Notes: generated by a model from the letters alone, not told the origin. A stretch of DNA of 64,000 nt from Acidobacteriota bacterium (GCA_030949985.1 JAUZRX010000051.1:1-64000), one strand, 5' to 3'; positions 9,618 through 18,192 are shown, numbered from the stretch's first letter. Made by a program: numbers and translations.

Positions 9618-10976
9618 TCAGGCATCTTCGACGAAGCTCACGAACTTTTCCGAGGCCTCGGCCAGGACGAAGACCACGGCCCTCGACCCCCGGGGGATCC
9701 GGTCGTCGCCGCCGGGCACGAAGACGCGATCGGGCGTGGCCACCGCCGCGAAGATCACGCCATCGGGGAGTTTCAGCTCTCGCAGCGGACGGTCGGCCAG
9801 CGGCGACCGCTCGTCGACCTCGATCACGGAGATTTCCACCGCCTCGTGGGGAAGACTGGCCACCTCCTCGAAGTGAGTGCCGCGGACGAAGCGCAGGATC
9901 TCCGAAACCGAGGCCAGGCGCGGCGAGACGACGGCATCGACGCCCATGCCCTCGGCCACGGCCAGGTAAGTGGTGTTGTCCACCAGCGGGATCGTCCGGG
10001 GACAGCCCATGCGCTTGGCGAGCACCGCCGAGAGCAGGTTCGTTTCCTGGTCGTTGGTCGCGGCGATGAAGGTGTTCGTGCGCTCGATGCCGGCTTCCGC
10101 CAGCATGCTCTCGTCGAGAATGTCGCCGTGGATGACGAAGGCGTCCGGAAGCTCCACGGCCAACTTCTCGGCTTCCTGCCGGTTTCTGTGCAGAATCGTC
10201 GTGCTGTGGCCTTGCTCGAGGGCCCCCCGGGCCACCAGTCGGCCGATATTCCCGCCGCCACCGATGACCAGGCGGGGCAGGCGGTCGACGTCCCGCCCCA
10301 TCATGCGCAGGATGTTGATGATCCCTTCGGGTTCGGAGGAGAAGTAGGCGATGTCGCCGGGCTCGATGGCGGATTCGCCGCCGGGGAGCAAGGCGCGCCC
10401 GGCGCGGTAGATGACCGGGATCAGGAAGCGGTAGCGGGGAAACATCCGCGGCAACTCCCGCAGGGTCTTACCCGCCAGGGGAGAGTTCCGGGCGATGCGG
10501 AAAGCCGCCACCAGGACTCGGCCGCCGAGCAACTCCGCCACGTCCACGGCCTCGGGCACGTGGATCAGCGAGAGGATGCGTCGTGCCGCCACCTGGTCGG
10601 GATTGATGGCGTGGGTCTGACCGGACCAGATGCGGGTCAGATCGGGCAGGTTCTCGAGGTAGTCCTGGTGGCGCAGGCGGATCACCTTGGTCGGCACGTC
10701 GAACGAGGCGCCGGCGATCAGCGAGGCGATCATGTTCACCTCGTCGGAGTCGGTGACCGCCAGCAGCAGGTCTGCGCTGTCGAGGCGGGCCTCCTTGAGG
10801 ACCGGCAGGGCGCAGCCGTTACCGGTGACCACCTGGATGTCGAGGCGGTCGAGGAGTTCTCGCGATTTCTCGCCGTCCCGCTCGATCATCACCACGTCGT
10901 GACCGTCGGCGGACAGGCGCCGCGCACAGGTCATGCCGACCACGCCGGCGCCGATGATCACGATCTGTTTGCTCAT
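9618..10976 (-). CDS. trkA: Trk system potassium transport regulatory protein TrkA
   Basis: 452 residues, cytoplasmic NAD(H)-binding regulator of TrkH. Two tandem RCK-N/Rossmann plus TrkA-C units are visible. The first begins MSKQIVIIGAGVVGMTCARRL with an acidic residue ending beta-2 (MIERD); the second begins RLVIGGGGNIGRLVARGAL. Each is followed by a TrkA-C domain (around residues 140-215 and 365-450). Start placed at MSKQ (10976); an ATG five codons upstream at 10991 sits directly on the GGGAG site and is less likely. First gene of the trkA-trkH operon. Confidence 0.93.
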   Translation of the reverse strand: MSKQIVIIGAGVVGMTCARRLSADGHDVVMIERDGEKSRELLDRLDIQVVTGNGCALPVLKEARLDSADLLLAVTDSDEVNMIASLIAGASFDVPTKVIRLRHQDYLENLPDLTRIWSGQTHAINPDQVAARRILSLIHVPEAVDVAELLGGRVLVAAFRIARNSPLAGKTLRELPRMFPRYRFLIPVIYRAGRALLPGGESAIEPGDIAYFSSEPEGIINILRMMGRDVDRLPRLVIGGGGNIGRLVARGALEQGHSTTILHRNRQEAEKLAVELPDAFVIHGDILDESMLAEAGIERTNTFIAATNDQETNLLSAVLAKRMGCPRTIPLVDNTTYLAVAEGMGVDAVVSPRLASVSEILRFVRGTHFEEVASLPHEAVEISVIEVDERSPLADRPLRELKLPDGVIFAAVATPDRVFVPGGDDRIPRGSRAVVFVLAEASEKFVSFVEDA

Positions 10977-11079
10977 ATCGAGTGGGATCATCTCCCGCGG
11001 GCGGGGGCCGGGGCAAGGCCCTGGGCCCCGCGGAACACCGCGACTCCGAACGGCGCGGGTGCCGGTCCTCCGGGGAGGC

Positions 11080-11715
11080 TCAGGACCCCGCGCGGACTCC
11101 GCGCAGCAGGGCGATGAAGGCCTCCCTTTCAGAGCGTACCGTGGCCTCGGGTCCGGTCATCTTGAAAAACCACGGAGCGTCGGGGCCGGAGGCGATGGCT
11201 CCCAGCAGCATGGCGTTGTCCATGGCGTCGCCCGGCCCCGAGCCCATGCCGCCGGTGTAGGTGCCGGTGACTTCGACCATCTTGACCGGGACCGCCGTGC
11301 CCTCCAGGTCGGTGACCTGCATCGCTTCGAAGGACGGCGAGCCGTCGGGCTGGGTGAACTGGTGGGCCCAGCGCTGAACGTTGGCCATCGGGTCGCCGCC
11401 CTGGCCGGGACCGAAGTAATAGACGACCAGTTCGGCATCGCCTCCCGGGCCGCTGATCCGGTACTGCGCCCGGCGCATGGTCGAGGCGGGTGTCTCGGCG
11501 ATCCACCGGTCCGGGGCCTGCCAGGACAGGGCCGCCGGGCCCGTGCCGGCGTTCTCCGGGGGGGCGGGGATGACGATCGGTCCGTCGCCGGCAGGGGCCG
11601 GAGGCGCGGCCTCGGCGCTCTCCGCCCGGGGGGCCGGGTCGGCGCAGCCGGCGGCAAGCAAGGCGGCGGCCGCGAGCAGCAGGAAAGGAAGACCAGCAGG
11701 GCATCTCAACGACAT
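11080..11715 (-). CDS. lipoprotein, function unknown
   Basis: 211 residues. It has a lipoprotein signal with lipobox LLAAGC at about residues 19-24, then a Pro/Ala-rich linker (about 30 residues) and a compact domain of about 150 residues. The domain contains ALSWQAPDRWIAETPASTMRRAQYRI and an AELVVYYFGPGQGG segment, close in style to small periplasmic lipoproteins found in planctomycetes and acidobacteria; function unknown. A 7-bp hairpin (11731-11751) lies in its leader just upstream of the GGAG ribosome site. Likely membrane-anchored and facing the periplasm. Confidence 0.75.
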   Translation of the reverse strand: MSLRCPAGLPFLLLAAAALLAAGCADPAPRAESAEAAPPAPAGDGPIVIPAPPENAGTGPAALSWQAPDRWIAETPASTMRRAQYRISGPGGDAELVVYYFGPGQGGDPMANVQRWAHQFTQPDGSPSFEAMQVTDLEGTAVPVKMVEVTGTYTGGMGSGPGDAMDNAMLLGAIASGPDAPWFFKMTGPEATVRSEREAFIALLRGVRAGS

Positions 11716-11730
11716 GGCAAGGACTCCGGG

Positions 11731-11751
11731 GCAGGGCTGGCAATGCCCTGC
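11731..11751 (-). promoter_or_regulatory. hairpin in the leader of the lipoprotein gene
   Basis: A perfect 7-bp inverted repeat (GCAGGGC / GCCCTGC) with a 7-base loop lies 16 bp upstream of the ATG at 11715. It could be an operator or a translation-modulating stem; the sequence alone does not say which. Confidence 0.35.
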
Positions 11752-11897
11752 GAGGTCCAGACGCTAATGCCGAATCCCGGCGGGCGCCAGTACCCGGCGG
11801 GACGCCGAGTCGCAGGTCGAATCGCGACCGGAACGGCCGGCAAGGTCTGGTAACCTCGGTGCGGTGCGGTGCCGGGTCCGGTGCCGTGGAGGGAGCG

Positions 11898-12539
11898 ATG
11901 CGGAAGAGGCTCTGGCCCATGATGGTGGGCCTGCTGATGCTGAAGGGATGGATCTTCTCCTGTGGGCGGGGGGGCGCCACGGAGGAAGCGCTCCGGGCGC
12001 CGTCCGGGACGCCCCGGTCCACGGTGGCGCTGGAGATCGATCCCGACTCGCTGCCGAAACCCTTCCGGGAGATCGACGGGATCCGCCGGGAAGTGCTGAA
12101 GGACGGAAGGGTTTTCATCACCGGCCAGCCCTCCGAGTCGGCCTTGCGGGCCCTGGCCCGGCGCGGCGTGCAGGCGGTGGTGAACCTCAGGACCCCCGCC
12201 GAGATGAACAACCGTCGGGCGGTTCCTTTCGATGAGGCCGGGGTCGTCGAGGCACTGGGGATGGAATACGTGCCGATTCCCCTCGGTGGGCGGGACTATC
12301 CCTACTCCCCCGAGGCCGTGGACCGGCTGGAGGATGTCCTGCGGCGTCACTCAGGGGATGTCCTGCTGCATTGCGCCGTCGCGGGCCGGGCCATGCACCT
12401 GTGGGTGGCCTATCTCATCCGTTACCAGGGCTACGACGTGGACGCCGCCCTGCAGCGGGGGCGGGCGTTGGGAGTGCGGCGGCGGGATCTCGCCGGCCTG
12501 TTCCCGGCCGCGCCGCATCGCGGGGGGGAGGGCGACTAA
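11898..12539 (+). CDS. DUF442/BLH-like cysteine phosphatase domain protein
   Basis: 213 residues. After a short hydrophobic N-terminus (possible signal or lipoprotein segment ending at FSCG) there is a dual-specificity-phosphatase-like fold: DGRVFITGQPSESALRALARRGVQAVVNLRT, then IPLGGRDYPYSPEAVDRLEDVL, then the loop VLLHCAVAGRAMHLWVAYL. The Cys and Arg are separated by four residues (C-x4-R), as in the beta-lactamase-hydrolase-like DUF442 group rather than the classical C-x5-R of tyrosine phosphatases. The substrate is unknown. ATG 11898 has GAGGGAG upstream. Divergent from the lipoprotein gene. Confidence 0.7.
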   Translation: MRKRLWPMMVGLLMLKGWIFSCGRGGATEEALRAPSGTPRSTVALEIDPDSLPKPFREIDGIRREVLKDGRVFITGQPSESALRALARRGVQAVVNLRTPAEMNNRRAVPFDEAGVVEALGMEYVPIPLGGRDYPYSPEAVDRLEDVLRRHSGDVLLHCAVAGRAMHLWVAYLIRYQGYDVDAALQRGRALGVRRRDLAGLFPAAPHRGGEGD

Positions 12540-12614
12540 AGGCCCGCCCGCAAAGCCCCTCCCGCGCGGGGAACCGGGTTTCCGGCGGTCGGCACACCCG
12601 GCGAAACCCGCCGT

Positions 12615-12645
12615 GCGCCCGATACGACTTCGTCCCGTCGGGCGC
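12615..12645. terminator. bidirectional hairpin between converging genes
   Basis: GCGCCCGA and TCGGGCGC form a perfect 8-bp stem enclosing a 3x3 internal loop, a GAC/GTC stem and a TTC loop. It lies in the 159-bp gap between the converging phosphatase and pseudopilin genes. There is no U-tract on either strand, so it would act as a hairpin-type terminator or RNA end only by inference. Confidence 0.45.
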
Positions 12646-12698
12646 GCTGACTGCGCAAACTCCGCCCCTTGCATCGAAAAGGCTTGATCAACGGGCTG

Positions 12699-13202
12699 CT
12701 ACTCTCCCCGGGGAGCTTTCACGGTGTCGGTGAGGTCGTCGATGTAGAGTTGGGCCGGGCCCTGGCCGATCTTGACCCACAGGTCGGGCCAGTCATCGCC
12801 GTCGAGGTCGTTGGCCAGGAACGGGTGAGCGCAGGCGAAGATGATCGGTTCGTGAAAATGGGATTCCAAGCGGAACACCGAAAACGTGTATTTTCTGTTG
12901 CCGGCCGGCAGGGTGACGTTCTGGCCGGCGAGAAACATCGGCTCGTCGTGCGCAAAGGTCGCCCAGGCCAGGGCCCGGGATCCGAAGTGTGGAAGCTCGG
13001 GGTAGAAGGTGCCGTGGTCTCGTTCGTAGAGCGACTCGTCATTCATCAGCATCTTCATCTGGCTCTGCATGCGGGCTCGCTCGACGGCGAAGATGGCCGA
13101 ACGATAGGCCGGCACGGCCAGGGAGCTGACCAGCGCCAGCAGGGCCAGGACGACGAAGAGTTCGACGAAGGTCAGGCCGCGGTTGCCATGAGGGATCATC
13201 AT
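12699..13202 (-). CDS. type IV pilin / type II secretion pseudopilin-like protein
   Basis: 167 residues. The N-terminus shows the class III prepilin signature: a short basic leader (MMIPHGNRG), then LTFVELFVVLALLALVSSLAVPAY with Glu at mature position 5 and a hydrophobic helix. The usual Phe after the cleavage Gly is replaced by Leu and the segment reads LTFVE rather than FTLIE. The C-terminal part is beta-rich with an aspartate-rich NDLDGDDWPDLW segment that could bind calcium. The start codon overlaps the stop of the upstream gene (ATGA), so it is translationally coupled in an operon with the PilB-like ATPase gene. Probably a minor pilin. Confidence 0.82.
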   Translation of the reverse strand: MMIPHGNRGLTFVELFVVLALLALVSSLAVPAYRSAIFAVERARMQSQMKMLMNDESLYERDHGTFYPELPHFGSRALAWATFAHDEPMFLAGQNVTLPAGNRKYTFSVFRLESHFHEPIIFACAHPFLANDLDGDDWPDLWVKIGQGPAQLYIDDLTDTVKAPRGE

Positions 13203-13807
13203 CGCTGGGCTTCCTCGAACAGGGGGGTGGGGGGAGGAGATTCGAGGATGAGCGGCGTGGAGCCGGCGGTGATTTGCAGGCGATAGCGCCCCTGTTCGAT
13301 CTTGCTGTAGGCGATACCGTCGGCGAGAATTTTCCCGGCGATGGCCGGCGGCAGCCGGTGCGTGATGACGGCCAGGTCTTCCGGGTAGTCGCCGGTGCGT
13401 CGGCGGTGGGCCTCGAGGCCCGCCTGGAGGAGAAAGGCGTTGGCGGCCTGCTGGACCAGGGTGGACCGCTCGACGGACGGACCGCCGCTGCCCGGCAGGC
13501 TGCCCGGGGATGGAGGCCCGAGCCACAGGATGGCCGCGATTTCTCCGGCCGCGACGATCAACCCGGCGGCGATGAGCAGCCGCAAGACCGTGCGCCGGTG
13601 GCGGCTGCCGTCGACCGGGGCCACCGACCGGCGTGCGTGGCCGTTGACGGCCTTGCTGCCGACCTGGCTCCCGGCGATGGCGATGGCGCACTCGATGCAG
13701 ACGGGAGGATGGCTTCCCGCCATCAGGCACTCGTCGCAGAAGTCTCGCCTGCACGCACTGCAGACGGCCCGGACGGGGCGCTCAGGGTGTGTGCAACACT
13801 TCGGCAT
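13199..13807 (-). CDS. zinc-finger membrane protein of the pilus operon
   Basis: 202 residues. The N-terminal 45 residues hold a Cys/His-rich B-box-like zinc finger (CCTHPERPVRAVCSACRRDFCDECL...CIEC). A basic linker is followed by one membrane helix (LLIAAGLIVAAGEIAAILWLG) and a periplasmic part of about 90 residues. That part includes QQAANAFLLQAGLEAHRRRTGDYPEDLAVITHRLP, the helical pattern often found in pseudopilins with a GDYP element. It overlaps the ATPase gene by 26 bp and the pseudopilin by an ATGA, placing it between two pilus genes. A pilus assembly or regulatory role is inferred from position only. Confidence 0.7.
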   Translation of the reverse strand: MPKCCTHPERPVRAVCSACRRDFCDECLMAGSHPPVCIECAIAIAGSQVGSKAVNGHARRSVAPVDGSRHRRTVLRLLIAAGLIVAAGEIAAILWLGPPSPGSLPGSGGPSVERSTLVQQAANAFLLQAGLEAHRRRTGDYPEDLAVITHRLPPAIAGKILADGIAYSKIEQGRYRLQITAGSTPLILESPPPTPLFEEAQR

Positions 13808-15590
13808 GATCGGTCTCCCCGGGCGATCGTGAGGTGGATCGCGAGGCCGTATCGTTCTCGAGTGCAGCGTGATCCGGATCGGCCTGGCGGGCGAGTTCTC
13901 TCAGGGATGTCAAGCGGGCGCGCACCTTCTCGAGGCCATCCCACCAGAGCCGGCGGAATCCCTCCTCGGCGGCCATCGCTTCGAGGGCGTCGTCGGCGGC
14001 CCCCTGGGCGATGAGGCGCCGCATGTGGGGGCCGATCGATACGAGTTCGTGGACACCGATCCTGCCCCGGTAGCCGATGCCCATGCAGCGGTCGCATCCT
14101 GCTCCCGCCAGGTAGGGCAGGGACTCGCGTTCGATCCACGGGCCGAGGTAGAGCCGTTCGTCCTCGGTGGGCTCGACGGGATGCGCACAGTGGGAGCACA
14201 GGCGCCGAACGAGCCGCTGGGCCAGCACCGCGACGAGGGAAGCCGAAATCAAGTAGCGCGGCAGGCCCATGTCGAGCAGTCGCGTGATGGCCGACAGGGC
14301 GTCGTTGGTGTGGAGGGAGGCGAGAACGAGGTGGCCGGTCTGGGCCGCCTGCACGGCGATGTGGGCGGTTTCCTCGTCGCGGATCTCGCCGACCAGGATG
14401 ATGTCGGGATCCTGCCTGAGGATCGAGCGCAGGCCCTTGGCGAAGGTGAATCCCACCGCCGGCTGGACCTGGGCCTGGGTGACGCCGGGTAATTCGTACT
14501 CCACCGGGTCTTCCAGGGTGACGATGTTGACGTCGCTGCGGTGCAGGTGCCGCAGCGTGGCATAGAGCGTCGAGGACTTACCGGATCCGGTGGGGCCGGT
14601 AACGAGGACGATCCCCTGGCGCCGGTTCAGCACCGACTTCCACGCGGTGAGGATCGAGTCGGACATGTCGACCGTTTCGAGAGTGAAGTTCTGCTGTTCC
14701 TTGTCCAGCAGGCGCAGGACCACCTTCTCGCCGTGGATCGAGGGGAAGGTCGAGACGCGAACATCGATGTTGCGTCCGCGGTAGCGGATGCGGATCTTCC
14801 CGTCCTGGGGCATGCGCTTTTCGGCAATGTCGATTCGGGCGAGGATCTTGACCCGCGATATCAGCGCTGGAACGGCGGCGTCGGCCAGGACATAGGGCTT
14901 GGGCTGCAGGCTGCCGTCGATGCGGTAGCGCACCTGCATCTTGTCTTGCTGGGGCTCGAGATGAATGTCGGAGGCCCGTTCCTGGATGGCGCGGGCGATG
15001 ATCAGGTTGACCAGTCGGATGACCGGACGATCCTCCTCTTCGCCCTCGACGTTCAGCGCCAGGTCGGAGTCCTCGTTCTCTTCCATGGCCTCGAATTCGA
15101 GGCCACAGAGTTCCTCGGCGTCTTCCGCCATCTCGCCGTAGTAGTGGGTGAGATGCCGCTCGATGTCGCTCTCGAGGGCGAGGACGGGCAGAATCTCCTT
15201 GCCGGTCAGAAAGCGCAGTTCGCCGAGTTTCGCCAGGTTGTAGGGGTCGTGCAGGGCGACGGTCAGTTGATGGCCCACCAGGAAGAGGGGGATCACCTTC
15301 AGTTCGAAGGCCTTCTCCTTGGGGATCACGTCGCGGATCTGGGGGTCGCCGTAGGTCGCGTCGAGATTGATCACCGGTGTGTCGAGCAATTCGCCGAGCA
15401 TCGAACACAGGGTCGGCCTGTCGAGGAGCCCCATTTCGACCAGGGTCTCCCCGAGAGGTTTGCCGGAACTCTTGTGCAGCACGAGCGCCTTGCTCAATTG
15501 GGCGGGGGTGATCACGCCACGCTCGACGAGGAGGTCACCGAGCCGTTTACGCCTTTTCATCTTGTCGTCCTGGCGGCTGGTCGAATTCAT
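13782..15590 (-). CDS. GspE/PilB-family secretion/pilus assembly ATPase
   Basis: 602 residues. The N-terminal MshEN-type domain (RRKRLGDLLVERGVITPAQLSKALVLHK...) is followed by the hexameric ATPase core with Walker A GPTGSGKSSTLYA, Asp box, Walker B ILVGEIRDEETAHIA and His box. A tetracysteine zinc element (CSHC...CDRCMGIGYRGRIG) sits near the end. This combination is the PilB/GspE extension ATPase that powers pilin polymerisation in the cytoplasm. ATG 15590 has GGAG nine bases upstream; an internal ATG at 15560 is possible. First gene of a tightly overlapping three-gene operon with the zinc-finger protein and the pseudopilin. Confidence 0.9.
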   Translation of the reverse strand: MNSTSRQDDKMKRRKRLGDLLVERGVITPAQLSKALVLHKSSGKPLGETLVEMGLLDRPTLCSMLGELLDTPVINLDATYGDPQIRDVIPKEKAFELKVIPLFLVGHQLTVALHDPYNLAKLGELRFLTGKEILPVLALESDIERHLTHYYGEMAEDAEELCGLEFEAMEENEDSDLALNVEGEEEDRPVIRLVNLIIARAIQERASDIHLEPQQDKMQVRYRIDGSLQPKPYVLADAAVPALISRVKILARIDIAEKRMPQDGKIRIRYRGRNIDVRVSTFPSIHGEKVVLRLLDKEQQNFTLETVDMSDSILTAWKSVLNRRQGIVLVTGPTGSGKSSTLYATLRHLHRSDVNIVTLEDPVEYELPGVTQAQVQPAVGFTFAKGLRSILRQDPDIILVGEIRDEETAHIAVQAAQTGHLVLASLHTNDALSAITRLLDMGLPRYLISASLVAVLAQRLVRRLCSHCAHPVEPTEDERLYLGPWIERESLPYLAGAGCDRCMGIGYRGRIGVHELVSIGPHMRRLIAQGAADDALEAMAAEEGFRRLWWDGLEKVRARLTSLRELARQADPDHAALENDTASRSTSRSPGETDHAEVLHTP

Positions 15591-15783
15591 GGGAACTCCG
15601 CCCGCCTGGGTTCGCCCCGGGGCCGGGTGTTGGGTCGGGTCTCCCCCGCACGTGGAAATCCCCTGGGGTCAATATCGGCGGGCGTCAGCAGAACGCAAGG
15701 TCCGCCGGGGCGGGCGGTGAGAGACGGAATTTTCCGGCAAGATGGCCAGCCGTCGCCCCATGCCGCAAAGGAGCGGGTAGCCG

Positions 15784-16389
15784 ATGTCGATCTTTCGCCA
15801 ACGTGTGCGTGGCCTGCGTGCCGCGGTTTTCGACCTGGATGGCACGCTGGTCGCGTCGCCCTACGACTGGCCCGCGATCCGCCGGGAGCTGGGGATCCAT
15901 GGTGACTCGTTGATCGACGAACTCAATGCCCGCGATCCCGCCGCCCGTCGGGCCGGCTGGGCCCGCCTCGAAGAGCGCGAGGCGGAGGCCACCCGGGGGG
16001 CGAAAATCATCGCCGGGGCCCGGGAAGTGCTCGACTTCCTGCGTCACCGCGGCATGGCCCTGGCGCTGGTCACGAACAACTCCGAAACCAACGCCCAGGC
16101 CCTTCTCCGGCGCTTCGCGTTGCGCTTCGACGTGGTGCTGACCCGCGATTCGGGACTCTGGAAGCCCTCGGGTGAGAGCCTGCTCGAAGCCCTGCGGCGG
16201 CTGGGGCGCCGGCCGGAGGAAAGCATGATGGTGGGTGATACCCGCTGGGATCTCCAGGCGGCTCGAGAGGCCGGCTGCGCCCTTGCGGTGATGCTGGGGC
16301 CTGCGGCCCGGGATCTTCCCGCGGATCTGATCCTCGAGGGGCCGGCGGCTCTGCTCGGCGAACTGGAGCGGGCCTTCGGCTCCGCGTAG
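15784..16389 (+). CDS. HAD-superfamily phosphatase
   Basis: 201 residues. Classical HAD motifs in order: FDLDGTLVASPYDW (nucleophile Asp), VTNNSE (motif II Thr/Asn), LWKPSGESL (motif III Lys) and MMVGDTRWDLQAAREAG (motif IV Asp pair region). The cap domain is short. It resembles phosphoglycolate phosphatase-like and nucleotidase-like HAD-IA enzymes; the substrate is not determinable. GGAG upstream of ATG 15784; divergent from the PilB-like gene with 193 bp between. Confidence 0.85.
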   Translation: MSIFRQRVRGLRAAVFDLDGTLVASPYDWPAIRRELGIHGDSLIDELNARDPAARRAGWARLEEREAEATRGAKIIAGAREVLDFLRHRGMALALVTNNSETNAQALLRRFALRFDVVLTRDSGLWKPSGESLLEALRRLGRRPEESMMVGDTRWDLQAAREAGCALAVMLGPAARDLPADLILEGPAALLGELERAFGSA

Positions 16390-16398
16390 AATCCGGCC

Positions 16399-16890
16399 AT
16401 GCCCTACTGCCCCCAGTGCCAGGGAGAGTTCCGCGACGGCTTCACCCACTGCGGGCAATGCCAGGTGGAACTGGTACACGACCGCCTGCCCGCCGATCCT
16501 TTCGCCGATCCCCGCGCCATGGCCGAGATGCTGCGCGGGCGGGACCTGGTGCCGGCCTTCTCGGGCTCGCCCGCCGGTATCGGCGAACTGCGTGACGCCC
16601 TGGCCCGCCGGCAGATTCCTTCCGTCGCGGCATCTCCCGGCGAGTGCGGCGCCTCCTGCCGCCCGGAGCTGTTGCTGCTGCTCGAAGCGCGGGACGTGGA
16701 GCGGGCCGAGGCCTTCTTTCACCAGGAGCACCGGCCGACCCTGGCCGCCGAGTTCGTCCAGGTCATCGCGCCGGGAGCGGAGGAGGAGACGGCCGCCGCG
16801 GCGGACGGCCCTTGCCCCGCCTGTGGGGCCGCCGCCCGCCTCGATGCCGATGGCTGCTGCGGCGCATGCGGACTCTTCCTCGGCGGCTGA
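16399..16890 (+). CDS. double zinc-ribbon protein with DUF2007-like middle
   Basis: 163 residues. CPQCQGEFRDGFTHCGQC at the start and CPACGAAARLDADGCCGACG at the end are two zinc ribbons. The middle (residues about 35-110: LVPAFSGSPAGIGELRDALARRQIPSVA...LLLLLEARDVERAEAFFHQEH) resembles the DUF2007 alpha-beta domain, sometimes called a putative prokaryotic signal-transducing protein. It begins nine bp after the HAD gene and may be co-transcribed with it. No enzymatic motif is seen; function unknown. Confidence 0.7.
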   Translation: MPYCPQCQGEFRDGFTHCGQCQVELVHDRLPADPFADPRAMAEMLRGRDLVPAFSGSPAGIGELRDALARRQIPSVAASPGECGASCRPELLLLLEARDVERAEAFFHQEHRPTLAAEFVQVIAPGAEEETAAAADGPCPACGAAARLDADGCCGACGLFLGG

Positions 16891-16981
16891 GACGCTCGAT
16901 TCGGGGCTCCGTCGGAGGCCCGCTTCCCTCCGCCGGGGGGCTCGCCTTTTGCGCCGACGTCTTCAGGGCTATCCTCGGTCC

Positions 16982-17362
16982 ATGACCGAGGACGATATCC
17001 GGGGTTTTTTCGACGCGTTGCAGCGCGCCGATTTCGACGATCTCGAGCGGGTGCTCGCCGAGGACGTCCTGCTGGTCTTTCCCGGACGCCGCTTCGGGGG
17101 CGAGGTGCGGGGCCTCCGGCGCGTGCGGGTCTTCCTGCGCCAGAACCAGCGCCTGTTCCGCGGCGGCCTGCGCTTCGACCTCTCCTGGGTCGGAGTGATC
17201 GGTGACCGGGCCGTGGCCCAGTGGACCAACCGGGGCACGACCCGCGATGGCCGGGCCTATGCCAACCGCGGTGTGACCCTCTTCCGCGAGGAGGGAGGCA
17301 AAGTCGTCGAGATCCAGGACTACCTGGACACCGAGCGCGTGGCGGAGACCTGGCCCCGATGA
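16982..17362 (+). CDS. SnoaL/NTF2-like ketosteroid-isomerase-fold protein
   Basis: 126 residues with the SnoaL-like pattern: an N-terminal helix (DIRGFFDALQRADFDDLERVLAEDVLLVFPG) and antiparallel strands including VAQWTNRGTTRDGRAYANRGVTLFREEGGKVVEIQDYLDTE. It is small, cytosolic and without signal peptide. Its stop overlaps the start of the reductase gene (ATGA), so the two are probably produced together. Members of this fold bind small hydrophobic molecules or act as isomerases; activity here is unknown. Confidence 0.75.
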   Translation: MTEDDIRGFFDALQRADFDDLERVLAEDVLLVFPGRRFGGEVRGLRRVRVFLRQNQRLFRGGLRFDLSWVGVIGDRAVAQWTNRGTTRDGRAYANRGVTLFREEGGKVVEIQDYLDTERVAETWPR

Positions 17363-18192
17363 GTGACCGTTCGCGGTGGCTGCCCGGGGGGATTCTCGAG
17401 GGCCGGTGCGCCATCGTCACGGGAGGGGGCACGGGTCTCGGCCTGGAGATTTCCACCCGCCTCGGTGAACTGGGCGCACGGGTCGCTTGCGTCAGCCGTG
17501 ACACCGCGCATCACGAGGAACTGCTGTCCCGGGCCGCGAAACACGGATTCGAGGTGATCTCGAGGGAACTGGACGTGCGGGACTATCGCGCCGTGCGCCG
17601 GGTGGTGCGAGAGATCGGCGAGGAGTGGGGCCGGATCGACATCCTGGTCAACAATGCCGCCGGCAATTTCGTGCGGCCCGCCCTGGCCCTGCCTCCCAAG
17701 GCCTTCGAGACGGTGATCGACATCGCCCTGGTCGGGGTGTTCACCATGTCCCGGGAGGTGGCCCTGCAGATGAGAAAGACGGGGGGGGCGATCGTCAACA
17801 TCTCGGCGCCCTACGCGCGGGATGGCAAGCCCGGTGTGGTGCACTCGGTGTGCGCCAAGGCCGGCGTGGAAGCCATGACCCGTTCCCTGGCCGCCGAGTG
17901 GGCCGAGCTGGGTATTCGCGTCAACGCGGTGTCTCCCGGACCCTTCACCTCCCAGGGAGCGGCGGATCGTCTCTGGCCCAGCGAAGAGATCGAACAGGCC
18001 GTGCGCGGGCAGATTCCCCTGGGGCGCTTCGGCAAGACCGAGGAGATCGCCGAACTGGTCTGCCTGCTCGCCGGCCCGACGGCGGCCTGGATGACGGGCA
18101 CGATTTTGCTGGCGGACGGCGGCTGGAGCCTGCCCAGGCCCCTGGTGGAAGGCGCCGATCAGCGGATTCTCCGGCGGCGCAGCCAGAGATAG
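17359..18192 (+). CDS. SDR-family reductase, 2,4-dienoyl-CoA reductase (DECR)-like
   Basis: 277 residues, Rossmann fold with TGGGTGLG cofactor loop and NNAAGNF. Where most SDRs have Tyr-x-x-x-Lys, this protein has VHSVCAKAGVEAMTRSLAAEWAELGIRVN: Lys is present but the Tyr is replaced by His/Cys context. That pattern, together with SPGPFTSQGAADRLW, is what peroxisome-type 2,4-dienoyl-CoA reductases show. The reaction would be NADPH-dependent reduction of 2,4-dienoyl-CoA in the breakdown of unsaturated fatty acids. It starts inside the stop of the SnoaL-like gene. Its last 34 bp overlap the converging TPR protein gene. Confidence 0.8.
   Translation: MSDRSRWLPGGILEGRCAIVTGGGTGLGLEISTRLGELGARVACVSRDTAHHEELLSRAAKHGFEVISRELDVRDYRAVRRVVREIGEEWGRIDILVNNAAGNFVRPALALPPKAFETVIDIALVGVFTMSREVALQMRKTGGAIVNISAPYARDGKPGVVHSVCAKAGVEAMTRSLAAEWAELGIRVNAVSPGPFTSQGAADRLWPSEEIEQAVRGQIPLGRFGKTEEIAELVCLLAGPTAAWMTGTILLADGGWSLPRPLVEGADQRILRRRSQR

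Noticed and set aside
8049-11117. A 1,022-codon plus-strand frame opposite trkH and trkA.
   Set aside because: It is a shadow frame; the Trk genes on the other strand have full family motifs.
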